Part shown: positions 1 through 9,372 of the stretch, piece after piece
Numbering within the stretch: position 1 is the stretch's first letter
Layout: each line of letters starts with the position of its first letter
Assembly: GCF_005048265.1 (NCBI RefSeq)
Contig: NZ_SUNH01000013.1
Location: 62,001-126,000, forward strand
Reading direction: 5' to 3'
Source of the DNA: Paracoccus hibiscisoli
GTDB taxonomy: Bacteria > Pseudomonadota > Alphaproteobacteria > Rhodobacterales > Rhodobacteraceae
Length of the DNA: 64,000 nucleotides
Notes under the pieces: generated by a model
Seen by the model: the letters and a program-made list of their open reading frames with translations, nothing else
Database searches by the model: none
Told to the model about the DNA's origin: nothing
Made by a program: the position numbers and the translations under genes

Positions 1-2961
1 AAGGAACATGGCGGCATCTGCGTCATCCAGGAGCCGCGCACCGCCCGCTATGACGGAATGCCGCTATCGGCGGAATCGACCGGGCTGGTCGATTTCGTCC
101 TGCCCCCCGACCGCATCGTGCCCGCTATCCTGCAGTTCTTTCAGTCGGGCCGATCCACCCCGCCCGAGGACGTGATGCTGGCCGATGCGCGGCTGATCTG
201 TCAGCACCTGCTGGACCGCTGCGGGCATGATTTCTCGGGCTACAAGATGTCGACGCTGATCCGCCGCATCCGCAGGCGGCTGCATGTGCTGAACATGACC
301 AGCACCAAGGACTATCTGCGCCACCTCAAGCGCCATCCCGACGAATGCGAGGCGCTGCTGAACGAGTTCCTGATCAACGTCACGCGCTTTTTCCGCGACC
401 CGGAACTGTTCCAGACGCTGCGCGAGCAGGCCATCCGCCCGATGATCGCGGCCGCCGGCGGAGAGGAGCTGCGCGTCTGGTGCGCGGGATGCTCCTCGGG
501 CGAGGAGGCCTACAGCCTGGCGATGCTGATCGACACCGAGATGCGGGCGGCGGGGCTGCGGCCGCGCTTTACCGTCTTCGCCAGCGACATCGACAAGCAG
601 ATGATCGAGATCGCACGCGCGGGCACCTATCCGATCAGCGCCCTGGCCGACATCCCCGAGGACATGCGCGCGTCCTACACCACCCATCGCGATGCGCTGA
701 TGCAGATCACGCCGCAGCTGCGCGACCGGGTGCGGTTCTCGCTGCATTCGGTGCTGCGCGATCCGCCCTTTGCGCGGGTGGACATGATATCCTGCCGCAA
801 CCTGCTGATCTATCTGGACGAGGAACTGCAGGGCCGCATCCTGCCACTGTTCCATTACGCGCTGCGTCCGGGGGGCTATCTGTTCCTGGGCCCGTCGGAG
901 GGGGTGCGCCGCGAATCCGCCCATTTCACCGAGATGGACCGCCCCGCGCGGCTGTTCCAGCGCGACCAGACCGCGGCCCGCCTGCCGCTGGACCTGCCGT
1001 TCCTGCGGGCCGAGGGCGAACGCCCCCCCGCCGGACCCGCCCGCCCGCCCGAGGGCGCCACCGCGCGCGATCACGCGATGGCCGCGCAGCGCCGGGTGCT
1101 GGACCGCTTTGCGCCCGCCTCGCTGCAGGTGTCCCGCGCGGGCGAGGTGCTGTGGACCGCAGGCAGGCTGGGCCGCTATCTGACGGTCGATCCGACGGCG
1201 CGGCGCCCGGTCCTGGCCCCCGCCATCGTGCATCCCGGCCTGCGCGAGGCCGTGGCCGCCGCGCTGGATCAGGTGGTGACCGGCGGGCGCGCGGTGATCA
1301 TGCGCAACCTGACCGCACGGTCGGATCTGGGGTCGCAGCCGGTCACGCTGTTCGCCGAACCCCTGCCCGACCGCAGCGTGCTGCTGGTGTTCCACGAGGC
1401 GGGCGCGCAACTGGCCGCCAGCAGCGAGGATGAGACGGACGAGCTGAGCCTGACGGAATCGCGGTCGGACCTGCTGGAGGAGCAGCTGCGCCTGACCCGG
1501 ATCGAGCTGCACAGCGCCGTCGAGGAGCTGGAGACGGCCAATGAGGAGCTGAAAAGCTCCAACGAAGAAATGATGTCGATGAACGAGGAGCTGCAGTCCA
1601 CCAACGAGGAGCTGAGCACCGTCAATGACGAGCTGAAATCCAAGATCGACGATCTGACGGCGGCCAACAGCGACCTGCAGAACTTCTTTCTGGCGACCAA
1701 GATCCCGCTGCTGGTGGTGGATCGCGACGTGCGGGTGCGCAACTTCACCGCCGCCGCCCAGCAGATCTTTCCGCTGCGCCGGTCGGACCACGGGCGGCCA
1801 CTGGCGGATGTGTCCAACGTCTTTGCCAGCGAGGTCCTGCTGCACATGGCCTCCGAGGTCGCCCATCAGGGCGAGGCGCAGACCACCGAGCTGCCCGAGG
1901 CCACCGGCCATCGCGTCTGGCGGATCGACGCCAAACCCTATCGCGGCCCCGAGGGGCATCTGGACGGCGCCATGCTGGTCTTTGAGGACGTGACCGACCT
2001 GCGCGACCTGCGCATCGAGGTCGAGCGCCAGGAGGAGCGGCTCAAGGCCGTGCGGTCGCTGGCGCGCATTGCGGTCTGGGACTATGACGCCCGCGCCCAG
2101 GTGCTGACCATCGACGACAGCTCGGACCTGCTGGGGCTGGGGCAGACCGCGCAGCTGCCGATCTCGGCCTTTGCGGCGATGATCGCGGCGCCCGACCGCG
2201 AAGGGCTGCTGGCCGATCTGGCGGCCTGCGCGGCGGGCCAGGGCTTTCGGCGGGTGCTGACGCCCGCATCCGACGCGCGGTCCGGGGTGCGGCTGGAGAC
2301 AGCAGGCGCGCGTTTCGGGACGGATGACGGCGACTGCCGGGTGCTGGGCGTGATGCTGGACGTGACCGCCGCGCAATCGGCCGCCACCCTGCGCGAGGCG
2401 GTGATTTCCGAGATGGACCACCGGGTCAAGAACCTGTTCACCCAGATCTCGGCCATGCTGCGGATGGCGGGCCGAGAGACGGACGACGCCCAGACCGTCG
2501 TCCACGAGGTCGGCACCCGCATCAATGCGCTGGCCGCGTCCCACGGGCTGACCACGGCCAAGGGCACCCGGTCGCAGGTCGGCCTGCAGGATCTGGTGGA
2601 CACCACGCTGGCCCCCTATCGCGGCGCGCGGGTGACTATCGGCGGCGGTGATCTGACAATTTCGGCCAAGCGGGTCGTGCCGATGTCGCTGATCCTGCAC
2701 GAACTGGCGACGAACGCGTTCAAATACGGCGTGCTGGGCCCGGTGGACGGAACGCTGGATGTCAGCTGGCACAGCGACGACAGCGGCACCGTGCTGGACT
2801 GGACCGAACGCTATGACGCGCCCAATGCCACCGATCCAGACCGGGCGGACTCCGATGCGGGGTTCGGGTCGGTCCTGCTGGAGGGCGCCACCGCCCAGAT
2901 CGGCGGCGTGCTGGAGGTCACAGCCGACGCCGACAGCCGCCGCACGCGCCTGACTTTCTGA
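1..2961 (+). CDS. CheB-CheR-PAS-HWE hybrid histidine kinase (5' end outside window)
   Basis: The reading frame is open from base 1, so the start and most of the CheB methylesterase domain lie upstream. The 986 visible residues begin with the end of CheB. A CheR methyltransferase follows (about 60-310) with the SAM-binding stretch CAGCSSGEEAYS. Next come a glutamate-rich coiled coil (about 505-560, repeats such as ANEELKSSNEE), PAS-like regions (about 570-790) and a histidine kinase module. Its dimerisation box is EMDHRVKN, its N box is HELATNAFKYG, and a WTE triplet follows; these are the hallmarks of HWE kinases. The family joins chemoreceptor-type methylation and demethylation modules to a sensor kinase, probably cytoplasmic. 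The input signal and partner regulator are unknown. The nearest downstream gene is on the opposite strand. Confidence 0.9.
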   Translation, partial: KEHGGICVIQEPRTARYDGMPLSAESTGLVDFVLPPDRIVPAILQFFQSGRSTPPEDVMLADARLICQHLLDRCGHDFSGYKMSTLIRRIRRRLHVLNMTSTKDYLRHLKRHPDECEALLNEFLINVTRFFRDPELFQTLREQAIRPMIAAAGGEELRVWCAGCSSGEEAYSLAMLIDTEMRAAGLRPRFTVFASDIDKQMIEIARAGTYPISALADIPEDMRASYTTHRDALMQITPQLRDRVRFSLHSVLRDPPFARVDMISCRNLLIYLDEELQGRILPLFHYALRPGGYLFLGPSEGVRRESAHFTEMDRPARLFQRDQTAARLPLDLPFLRAEGERPPAGPARPPEGATARDHAMAAQRRVLDRFAPASLQVSRAGEVLWTAGRLGRYLTVDPTARRPVLAPAIVHPGLREAVAAALDQVVTGGRAVIMRNLTARSDLGSQPVTLFAEPLPDRSVLLVFHEAGAQLAASSEDETDELSLTESRSDLLEEQLRLTRIELHSAVEELETANEELKSSNEEMMSMNEELQSTNEELSTVNDELKSKIDDLTAANSDLQNFFLATKIPLLVVDRDVRVRNFTAAAQQIFPLRRSDHGRPLADVSNVFASEVLLHMASEVAHQGEAQTTELPEATGHRVWRIDAKPYRGPEGHLDGAMLVFEDVTDLRDLRIEVERQEERLKAVRSLARIAVWDYDARAQVLTIDDSSDLLGLGQTAQLPISAFAAMIAAPDREGLLADLAACAAGQGFRRVLTPASDARSGVRLETAGARFGTDDGDCRVLGVMLDVTAAQSAATLREAVISEMDHRVKNLFTQISAMLRMAGRETDDAQTVVHEVGTRINALAASHGLTTAKGTRSQVGLQDLVDTTLAPYRGARVTIGGGDLTISAKRVVPMSLILHELATNAFKYGVLGPVDGTLDVSWHSDDSGTVLDWTERYDAPNATDPDRADSDAGFGSVLLEGATAQIGGVLEVTADADSRRTRLTF

Positions 2962-2967
2962 CGCCGC

Positions 2968-3549
2968 TCAGACCAGCAGGTGCCCCACCTGCCGCATCTG
3001 GCGGGCGATCATCGGGGGGATGTCGCTGACCGACATCGCGTCATCGGCGGCCCAGTGGCGCACCGCATGCGACAGCGCATGGGTTGCCAGTTCGGCGATC
3101 AGCATCGCCTCGGGCTGGCGGTCGGGGCCCAGGCGCGTATGCAGCAGCCCGCCCAGCGTCAGGGCGATGTTGTCCATCGAATTGCGGAACACCGCCATCA
3201 GCTCGGGCGTGGTGTCCCAGACCTGTTCGATCATGCGGACGATCTCGCGGTCGATCTCCTTCGCCTCCAGCATGCGGCCCAGCAGACAGGCCAGGTCGTC
3301 AACCAGCGGCCCGGTCGAGGTCACGATCCATTCCGCCGCACAACTGTCCAGCTGGGGGGGCATGCCCAGCACCGCCGCCTGCTTGTTCGGATAATAGTTG
3401 AAGAAGGTCCGGGTGCTGATCCCGGCCTCGGACGCGATGGAATCGGTCGTGACGCAGGCATAGCCGTGCCGCAGGCTGAGGCGCAGCGCCGCCAGCTGGA
3501 TCTCGCGGGCGGTCTGCAGGCGGCGGCGGTCGCGAAGGTTGATGGTCAT
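2968..3549 (-). CDS. TetR/AcrR family transcriptional repressor
   Basis: A 193-residue protein of typical TetR length. The N-terminal DNA-binding domain (about 10-60) contains a helix-turn-helix around SIASEAGISTRTFFNYYPNK, and the rest is a helical ligand-binding and dimerisation domain. The gene is divergent from the RND efflux operon starting at 3673 and shares a 123-base intergenic region carrying an inverted repeat at 3597-3623. The arrangement is the usual one for a local AcrR-type repressor that controls the pump and itself and is released by a pump substrate. That role is inferred from position. The ligand cannot be predicted. Confidence 0.88.
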   Translation of the reverse strand: MTINLRDRRRLQTAREIQLAALRLSLRHGYACVTTDSIASEAGISTRTFFNYYPNKQAAVLGMPPQLDSCAAEWIVTSTGPLVDDLACLLGRMLEAKEIDREIVRMIEQVWDTTPELMAVFRNSMDNIALTLGGLLHTRLGPDRQPEAMLIAELATHALSHAVRHWAADDAMSVSDIPPMIARQMRQVGHLLV

Positions 3550-3596
3550 TTTCGTGGCAGTCTCCCCATGCAGTCATCCCTGCAGTTAAAGCAAAT

Positions 3597-3623
3597 ATTG
3601 CATAGTCCGCAAAATCATGCAAT
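3597..3623. promoter_or_regulatory. Candidate TetR operator (inverted repeat)
   Basis: Perfect 7-base inverted repeats ATTGCAT and ATGCAAT are separated by 13 bases in the intergenic region between the divergent tetR gene and the efflux operon. A shorter overlapping palindrome, TTGC-N7-GCAA, sits inside the left half. Position and symmetry suit a repressor operator covering both promoters. Binding is inferred, not shown. Confidence 0.45.
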
Positions 3624-3672
3624 CAGCGCCCGACAGTGACGCACCGTCGAGTGCACTTCCAGGACGATTACA

Positions 3673-4869
3673 ATGCCGAAATACAGCCTTGCGACCGGCG
3701 CCGCCATGGTCGCCGCGATTCTGCTTCCCGCCATGGCCTGGTCGCAGGCGCCGGGCGGGATGCCCCCCAAGCAGGTCGGCGTGATGCCCGTCGCGCGCCA
3801 GGACGTGCCGCGAATCGTCACCATGCCGGGGCGCGCGGTCGCGGCCTCGGACACGGCGATCCGCCCGCGGGTCGGCGGCATCGTCACCGAGATCCTGTAT
3901 CAGCCCGGCGCCCCGATCGAGGCGGGCACGCCGATGTTCCGCATCGAGGACACGACCTATCAGGCGAACCTGGCCAGCGCCGAGGCGCAGGTCGCCTCGG
4001 CCACGGCCCAGGTCACGCAGGCGCAATCGTCCTTTGACCGCACGCGGCAGCTGCTGGGGTCCGGCACCACCCAGGCCCAGGTCGAGCAGGCCCAGGCCAC
4101 GCTGGACCAGGCCAATGCCACCCTGCAATCGGCCGAAGCCACGCGCACATTGGCGCAGGCCGATCTGGATTGGACGACGGTGACCAGCCCCATCGCCGGC
4201 ATCGCCAGCGTGGCGGCCGCATCGGTGGGTGATCTGGTGACCGCGGGCCAGGCCGAGGCCATGGCCACCGTCACCCAGCTGGACCCGATCGAGGTCGACA
4301 TGTACGAACCCTCGTCGCGGTTTCTCAGCGTTCTGGACGACATCACCGATGGCAGCCTGCGCCTGAACGACGAACTGGCCGCGACCCTGACGCTGGAGAA
4401 CGGGCGCGAATATCAGGCGGTGGGCCAGCTGGTCGCGCCGGGGGTGACGGTGTCGACCTCGACCGGGTCGATCGACACGCGGTTCCGTTTCGACAATCCC
4501 GACAACCTGCTGCTGCCGGGCATGTTCCTGCGCGGCAAGGTCGAGCTGGGCGTGACCTCGGCCATCCTGGTGTCGCAATCCTCGGCCACGCGCGACAAGA
4601 TCGGCACCCTGACGGCCTGGGTCGTCCAGGACGGCAAGGTCAGCCAGCGCCGCCTGACCGAAGATGGCAGCTATGATCAGCAATGGATCATCACCGAGGG
4701 GCTGGAGGATGGCGACCTGCTGGTCGTCGACGGCCTGGCGGGCCTGGCCGAGGGCATGGAGGTCGTTACCGTCCCCGTGACCATCGACCAGACCGGCGTG
4801 GTGCGCGAACAGGCTCCGGCCGGGGACGCACCCGCAGCGGATGCCGCAACCGCACCCGCGGCGGAGTAA
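3673..4869 (+). CDS. RND efflux periplasmic adaptor (membrane fusion protein)
   Basis: A 398-residue AcrA/MexA-type adaptor that links the inner-membrane pump to the outer-membrane channel. A signal peptide covers residues 1 to about 25. A lipoyl-like half follows (AIRPRVGGIVTEILYQPG), then a coiled-coil hairpin (about 90-160, rich in A, Q and T), the second lipoyl half (TVTSPIAGIASV) and beta-barrel segments. The C-terminal tail is rich in alanine and proline. It is the first gene of a three-gene operon, with four bases to the pump gene. It is probably repressed by the divergent TetR protein. Confidence 0.92.
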   Translation: MPKYSLATGAAMVAAILLPAMAWSQAPGGMPPKQVGVMPVARQDVPRIVTMPGRAVAASDTAIRPRVGGIVTEILYQPGAPIEAGTPMFRIEDTTYQANLASAEAQVASATAQVTQAQSSFDRTRQLLGSGTTQAQVEQAQATLDQANATLQSAEATRTLAQADLDWTTVTSPIAGIASVAAASVGDLVTAGQAEAMATVTQLDPIEVDMYEPSSRFLSVLDDITDGSLRLNDELAATLTLENGREYQAVGQLVAPGVTVSTSTGSIDTRFRFDNPDNLLLPGMFLRGKVELGVTSAILVSQSSATRDKIGTLTAWVVQDGKVSQRRLTEDGSYDQQWIITEGLEDGDLLVVDGLAGLAEGMEVVTVPVTIDQTGVVREQAPAGDAPAADAATAPAAE

Positions 4870-4873
4870 GCGC

Positions 4874-7800
4874 ATGGCCCGTTTCTTCATTCACCGCCCC
4901 GTCTTTGCCTGGGTGATCGCGCTGATCACCATGCTGGTCGGCGCGCTTGGCCTGAACAGCCTGGCCATCGAGCAATATCCCCAGATCGCCCCCACGACCG
5001 TCCAGATCCGCGCCGCCTATAACGGCGCCTCGGCCGAGATCGTCGAATCCTCGGTCACCACCGTCATCGAGGATGCCATGACCGGCATCGACGGGCTGAC
5101 CTACATGACGTCGAATTCGACGCCGGGCTCGGCCTCGATCGCGCTGACCTTTGACGACACGGTCGACCCCGAGATCGCCCAGGTGCAGGTGCAGAACAAG
5201 CTGCAGCTGGTCACCTCGCAGCTGCCCGACGTGGTGCAGCAGCAGGGCGTGCAGGTCGAACGCTCGTCCAGCTCGATCTTGCTGGTGGCGGCGCTGACGG
5301 CGGCGGATGGCAGCTATTCCACCGTCCAGCTGGGCGACCTGATCGCGCAGTTCATCGAGGACCCGGTCAAGCGCACGCCGGGCGTCGGTTCGATCAACAC
5401 CTTCGGGTCGGGCTATGCGATGCGGATCTGGATGGACCCGATGAAGATGGTGCAATACGGCGTCACCCCCGCCGATGTGACCGCCGCCGTCGCCGCCCAG
5501 AACACCAACGTCACCGTCGGCAATCTGGGTGCCCAGCCCGCCGTCGAGGGTCAGCGCCTGACCGTGTCCGTCACCGCCCAGTCGCAACTGTCCACCGTCG
5601 ACGAATTCGAGAGCATCCTGCTGCGCGTCGATCCGGACGGATCGACCGTGTTTCTGGGCGACGTCGCCCGGATCGAGATCGGGCAGGAAAGCTATGGCGG
5701 CAATTCGCGCTATAACGGCAACCCGGCGGCCGCCGTTGCGGTGAACCTGGCCACCGGCGCGAACGCGGTTTCCACCGCCGCCGCGGTGCGTGAGACCATC
5801 GACGGGCTGGCGGGCGCCCTGCCCCCGGGGGTCGAGATCACCTATCCCTATGACACCTCGCCCTTTGTGGAAAAGTCGATCACCCAGGTGTACAAGACCC
5901 TGGCCGAGGCCGTCGTGCTGGTCTTTCTGGTCATCCTGGTCTTTCTGCAAAGCTGGCGGGCGACGATCATCCCGGTCGTGGCGATCCCGGTCGTGCTGCT
6001 GGGCACCTTTGCGGTGCTGGCGGTGGCGGGCTTTTCCATCAACACGCTGACCATGTTCGCGCTGGTCCTGGCCATCGGCCTGCTGGTCGATGACGCCATC
6101 GTCGTGGTCGAGAACGTCGAACGCGTGATGGAGGAGGAGGGCCTTGACCCCGTCGCCGCCACGGAAAAGAGCATGGACGAGATCACCGGCGCGCTGGTCG
6201 GCATCGTGCTGGTCCTGTCGGCGGTGTTCCTGCCGATGGCGTTCCAGACCGGCGCCACGGGCGTGATCTATCGCCAGTTCTCGATCACCATCATCACGGC
6301 GATGATCCTGTCCCTGGGCGTGGCCGTCATCCTGACGCCTGCCATGTGCGCAAGCCTGCTGAAGGCGCGCAAGCATGGTCAGGGCGGCATCGCGCCCGCC
6401 CGCTGGTTCAACCGCAACCTGGACCGGGTCAATGACGGCTACATGAGCGCCGTGACGCGGCTGGTGAAACGCCCGCTGCGGATGCTTCTGGTGCTGATCG
6501 CGATCGGCTTTGGCGTCATGACGCTGTTCGACCGCCTGCCCGGATCGTTCCTGCCCGACGAGGATCAGGGCGTCGCCCTGGCCATCATCCAGGGCCCCGA
6601 CGGATCGACCACCCAGCAGACCCAGGCCCTGGTCGAGCGGGTCGAGCAATACCTACTGACCCAGGAGACCGACACGGTGGAATCGGTCTTTGCCGCCCTG
6701 GGCTTCAGCTTTGGCGGCACGGGCCAAAGCAACGCGCTGGTCTTCATCAAGCTGCGCGATTACGCCGAACGCGACGGGTTCGACATCGCCTCCCTGGTGA
6801 ACCGGGCGAACGGCTATTTCTTCACCACCAACCGCCAGGGCATGATCTTTGCGCTGCAGCCGCCCGCGATCCAGGGCCTAGGCACCTCGTCGGGCTTTAC
6901 CATGTATCTGGTGGACCAGACCGGACAGGGTCAGGACGCACTGGCCGCCGCCGCCAACCAGTTGGTCGCCGACGCACAGGCGGGCGGCCAGGTCACCAAC
7001 CTGCGCGGCAACGAGACCGCCAACACCCAGACCGCCCTGCGCCTGGATATTGACCAGCAAAAGGCCGCAGCCTTTGGCCTGAACATCGGCGACGTGAACG
7101 CCATGCTGTCGGTGATCTTTGCCGGGCGGGACGTGAACGACTTTGCGCTTGGCAACGACCTGCGCCCCGTCATCGTCCAGGGCGAGGCCTATGCCCGCAG
7201 CCAGCCCGAGGACGTCGACCGCTGGTATGCCCGCAACAACCAGGGAGAGATGGTGTCCTTCGGCGCCTTCGCCGACCAAAGCTGGCAGCAGGAGCCGCAA
7301 TCGCTGGCGCGGTTCGGCGGCACGCGGGCGCTGGAACTCAGCGGGGCGGCCGTCGCCGGCCTGTCGTCAGGCGAGGCGATGAGCGTGATGGAACAGATGG
7401 TCGCGGATATGGAGGGCGGATACGGCACCGCCTGGACGGGCCTCTCGTTCCAGGAACGCCTGTCGGGCAACCAGGCGCCGCTGCTGTTCGCGCTGTCGGC
7501 GCTGGTGGTGTTCCTGTCGCTGGCCGCGCTGTACGAAAGCTGGGCGGTGCCTCTGGCGGTGATGCTGACGGTGCCGGTGGGCATTCTGGGCGCGCTGGTC
7601 GCGGCGCTGTATTTCGGCCAGTCGAACGACGTCTATTTCAAGGTCGGCCTGCTGACGACCATCGGGCTGGCCGCCCGGAACGCCATCCTGATCGTCGAAT
7701 TCGCCCAGGCCCAGGTGCATGAGGGCAAATCCGTGGTCGAGGCCGCATTGATTGCGTCCCGCCAGCGCCTGCGCCCGATCCTGATGACGACCTTCGCCTT

Positions 7801-7990
7801 CATGCTGGGCGTGCTGCCGCTGGCCATCGCCTCCGGTGCGGGTGCGGGGGCGCAGAACTCGATCGGCATCGGGGTTCTGGGCGGCATGGCCTCATCCGCC
7901 GCCATCGGGATCTTCCTGGTGCCGGTCTTTTACGTGGCCGTGCTGAAGATCCGGTCGCTGCTGTCGCGCAAGAAGGAACAACCCTCGTGA
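4874..7990 (+). CDS. RND multidrug efflux transporter, HAE1/AcrB type
   Basis: A 1038-residue inner-membrane proton-driven pump of the hydrophobe/amphiphile efflux family. The start at 4874 gives the canonical N-terminus MARFFIHRPVFAWVIAL; the frame is open 11 codons further upstream, but that stretch lies within the adaptor gene. Two large periplasmic loops alternate with twelve expected membrane segments. The proton-relay aspartate pair is visible in GLLVDDAIVVVENVERVM. The substrate range cannot be read from sequence, but this subfamily usually exports antibiotics, dyes and detergents. The stop overlaps the GTG start of the channel gene, which suggests translational coupling. Confidence 0.95.
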   Translation: MARFFIHRPVFAWVIALITMLVGALGLNSLAIEQYPQIAPTTVQIRAAYNGASAEIVESSVTTVIEDAMTGIDGLTYMTSNSTPGSASIALTFDDTVDPEIAQVQVQNKLQLVTSQLPDVVQQQGVQVERSSSSILLVAALTAADGSYSTVQLGDLIAQFIEDPVKRTPGVGSINTFGSGYAMRIWMDPMKMVQYGVTPADVTAAVAAQNTNVTVGNLGAQPAVEGQRLTVSVTAQSQLSTVDEFESILLRVDPDGSTVFLGDVARIEIGQESYGGNSRYNGNPAAAVAVNLATGANAVSTAAAVRETIDGLAGALPPGVEITYPYDTSPFVEKSITQVYKTLAEAVVLVFLVILVFLQSWRATIIPVVAIPVVLLGTFAVLAVAGFSINTLTMFALVLAIGLLVDDAIVVVENVERVMEEEGLDPVAATEKSMDEITGALVGIVLVLSAVFLPMAFQTGATGVIYRQFSITIITAMILSLGVAVILTPAMCASLLKARKHGQGGIAPARWFNRNLDRVNDGYMSAVTRLVKRPLRMLLVLIAIGFGVMTLFDRLPGSFLPDEDQGVALAIIQGPDGSTTQQTQALVERVEQYLLTQETDTVESVFAALGFSFGGTGQSNALVFIKLRDYAERDGFDIASLVNRANGYFFTTNRQGMIFALQPPAIQGLGTSSGFTMYLVDQTGQGQDALAAAANQLVADAQAGGQVTNLRGNETANTQTALRLDIDQQKAAAFGLNIGDVNAMLSVIFAGRDVNDFALGNDLRPVIVQGEAYARSQPEDVDRWYARNNQGEMVSFGAFADQSWQQEPQSLARFGGTRALELSGAAVAGLSSGEAMSVMEQMVADMEGGYGTAWTGLSFQERLSGNQAPLLFALSALVVFLSLAALYESWAVPLAVMLTVPVGILGALVAALYFGQSNDVYFKVGLLTTIGLAARNAILIVEFAQAQVHEGKSVVEAALIASRQRLRPILMTTFAFMLGVLPLAIASGAGAGAQNSIGIGVLGGMASSAAIGIFLVPVFYVAVLKIRSLLSRKKEQPS

Positions 7991-9372
7991 CCCATCTCCG
8001 CATGACCCGCGCGACGCTGTCGCTTGGCGCGCTTTTGATGATCTCGGCCTGTGCCGCGGTGGGGCCCGACCCCACCGACCTGCCCGACACCCGCGTCCAG
8101 GGTGCCTTTGCCGAAACCGAGGGCGGCGCCCTGGGCCAGGTCGGCACCAACGCCTTCTGGTCGGGCTATCAGGACCGCACCCTGTCGCGGCTGATCGCGG
8201 GGGGGCTGGGCACCAGCCTGGACATCATCACCGCCAATGAACGCATCCGCGCGGCCGCCGCCGACCTGCAGGCGACCCAGCCCCTGTCGGCGCAGATCGC
8301 GGGCGACCCGGCCTCGGCCAGCCGCGTGCGCGCGGGCGGTGACGGCCAGCCCACCGCGACCACCAGCAGCGCGACCCTGTCGGCGGGCTTTGTGTTCGAT
8401 CTGTTCGGGGGCGCGCGCCGTGCCCGCGAAGGGGCCACAGCCGGGGTCGCCTCGGCCGAGGCGCAGGCCCAGGTCACCCGCCTGGCCTGGCTGGCCGAGG
8501 TGATCGGCGCCTATGCCGATGCCCGCTTCAACCAGCAGGCCATGGCCCTGACGCGCGAGACGATCCGTGCCCGCGAGGCCACGCTGTCGGTGACCCGCGA
8601 AACCCAGGCCCTGGGCTTGGCCACCGATTACGACATCGCCCAGACCGAGGCCCTGCTGCAGATCGCCCGCGCCGACCTGCCCAATTTCGAGGCCCAGTTC
8701 AACGCCCAGGTCTATCGCCTGTCCACGCTGCTGAACCAGCAGGCCGGGCCGCTGATGGCGCAGATGCAGGGCGGGTCGGGCGCGCTGCGCATCCCGCCGG
8801 GTCCCGGCACCGGGATTCCGGCGGACCTGCTGCGCAACCGCCCCGACATCCGCGCGGCCCAGCAGGATCTGGTGCAGGCGCTGGCGGCGGTGGGGGTGGC
8901 CACGGCGGACATGCTGCCGTCGCTGTCGCTCTCGGGCACGGTCAGCGATCAGGGCGGGGCCACGGCCTGGGGGTTCGGCCCGCGCATCAGCCTGCCGGTC
9001 GCCAATCAGGGCGTGCTGGGGGCTGCCCGTACCCGCCGCCTGTCCGAGGCGCGCCAGGCCGATCTGGCCTTTCGCAGCCAGGTCGCCGCGGCGGTCGAGG
9101 ATGTCCAGACCAGCCAGTCGACCCTGCGCCGCCTGCGCCAGCGGGTCACGGCGCTGGATCAGGCATCCGCCAGCTATGACCGCGCCTATGCGCTGGCCCG
9201 CACCAATTTCGAGGCCGGCGCCCTGCCGCTGGTCGATCTGCTGGACGTGGACCGCCAGCGCGCGGCGGCGCGGCTGCAGGCGGTGTCGGCCAGGAACGAC
9301 GCGGCCAAGGAATGGGCCCGGCTGCAGATCGCCACGGGGGCCGGTGCCGCCGTGGCCCGCATCGCGGACTAG
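7987..9372 (+). CDS. Outer-membrane efflux channel lipoprotein, NodT/TolC family
   Basis: A 461-residue outer-membrane factor that completes the tripartite pump. A lipoprotein signal ends in the lipobox ISAC (Cys22), so the mature protein should be lipid-anchored. Two outer-membrane efflux repeats follow, with the family segment GIPADLLRNRPDIRAAQQDL near the middle. The GTG start at 7987 overlaps the pump stop (GTGA) and has AAGGA upstream; an ATG at 8002 is the alternative. Its stop overlaps the stop of the convergent eutC gene by four bases (CTAG). Confidence 0.92.
   Translation: MTHLRMTRATLSLGALLMISACAAVGPDPTDLPDTRVQGAFAETEGGALGQVGTNAFWSGYQDRTLSRLIAGGLGTSLDIITANERIRAAAADLQATQPLSAQIAGDPASASRVRAGGDGQPTATTSSATLSAGFVFDLFGGARRAREGATAGVASAEAQAQVTRLAWLAEVIGAYADARFNQQAMALTRETIRAREATLSVTRETQALGLATDYDIAQTEALLQIARADLPNFEAQFNAQVYRLSTLLNQQAGPLMAQMQGGSGALRIPPGPGTGIPADLLRNRPDIRAAQQDLVQALAAVGVATADMLPSLSLSGTVSDQGGATAWGFGPRISLPVANQGVLGAARTRRLSEARQADLAFRSQVAAAVEDVQTSQSTLRRLRQRVTALDQASASYDRAYALARTNFEAGALPLVDLLDVDRQRAAARLQAVSARNDAAKEWARLQIATGAGAAVARIAD

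Noticed and set aside
64..2772. A 902-codon open frame antisense to the CheB-CheR-kinase gene
   Set aside because: It is a codon-bias shadow of a clear multi-domain gene, with low-complexity composition.
4766..6649. A 627-codon open frame antisense to the RND pump
   Set aside because: It is rich in His, Asp, Gln and Arg with no family features; the pump is certain.
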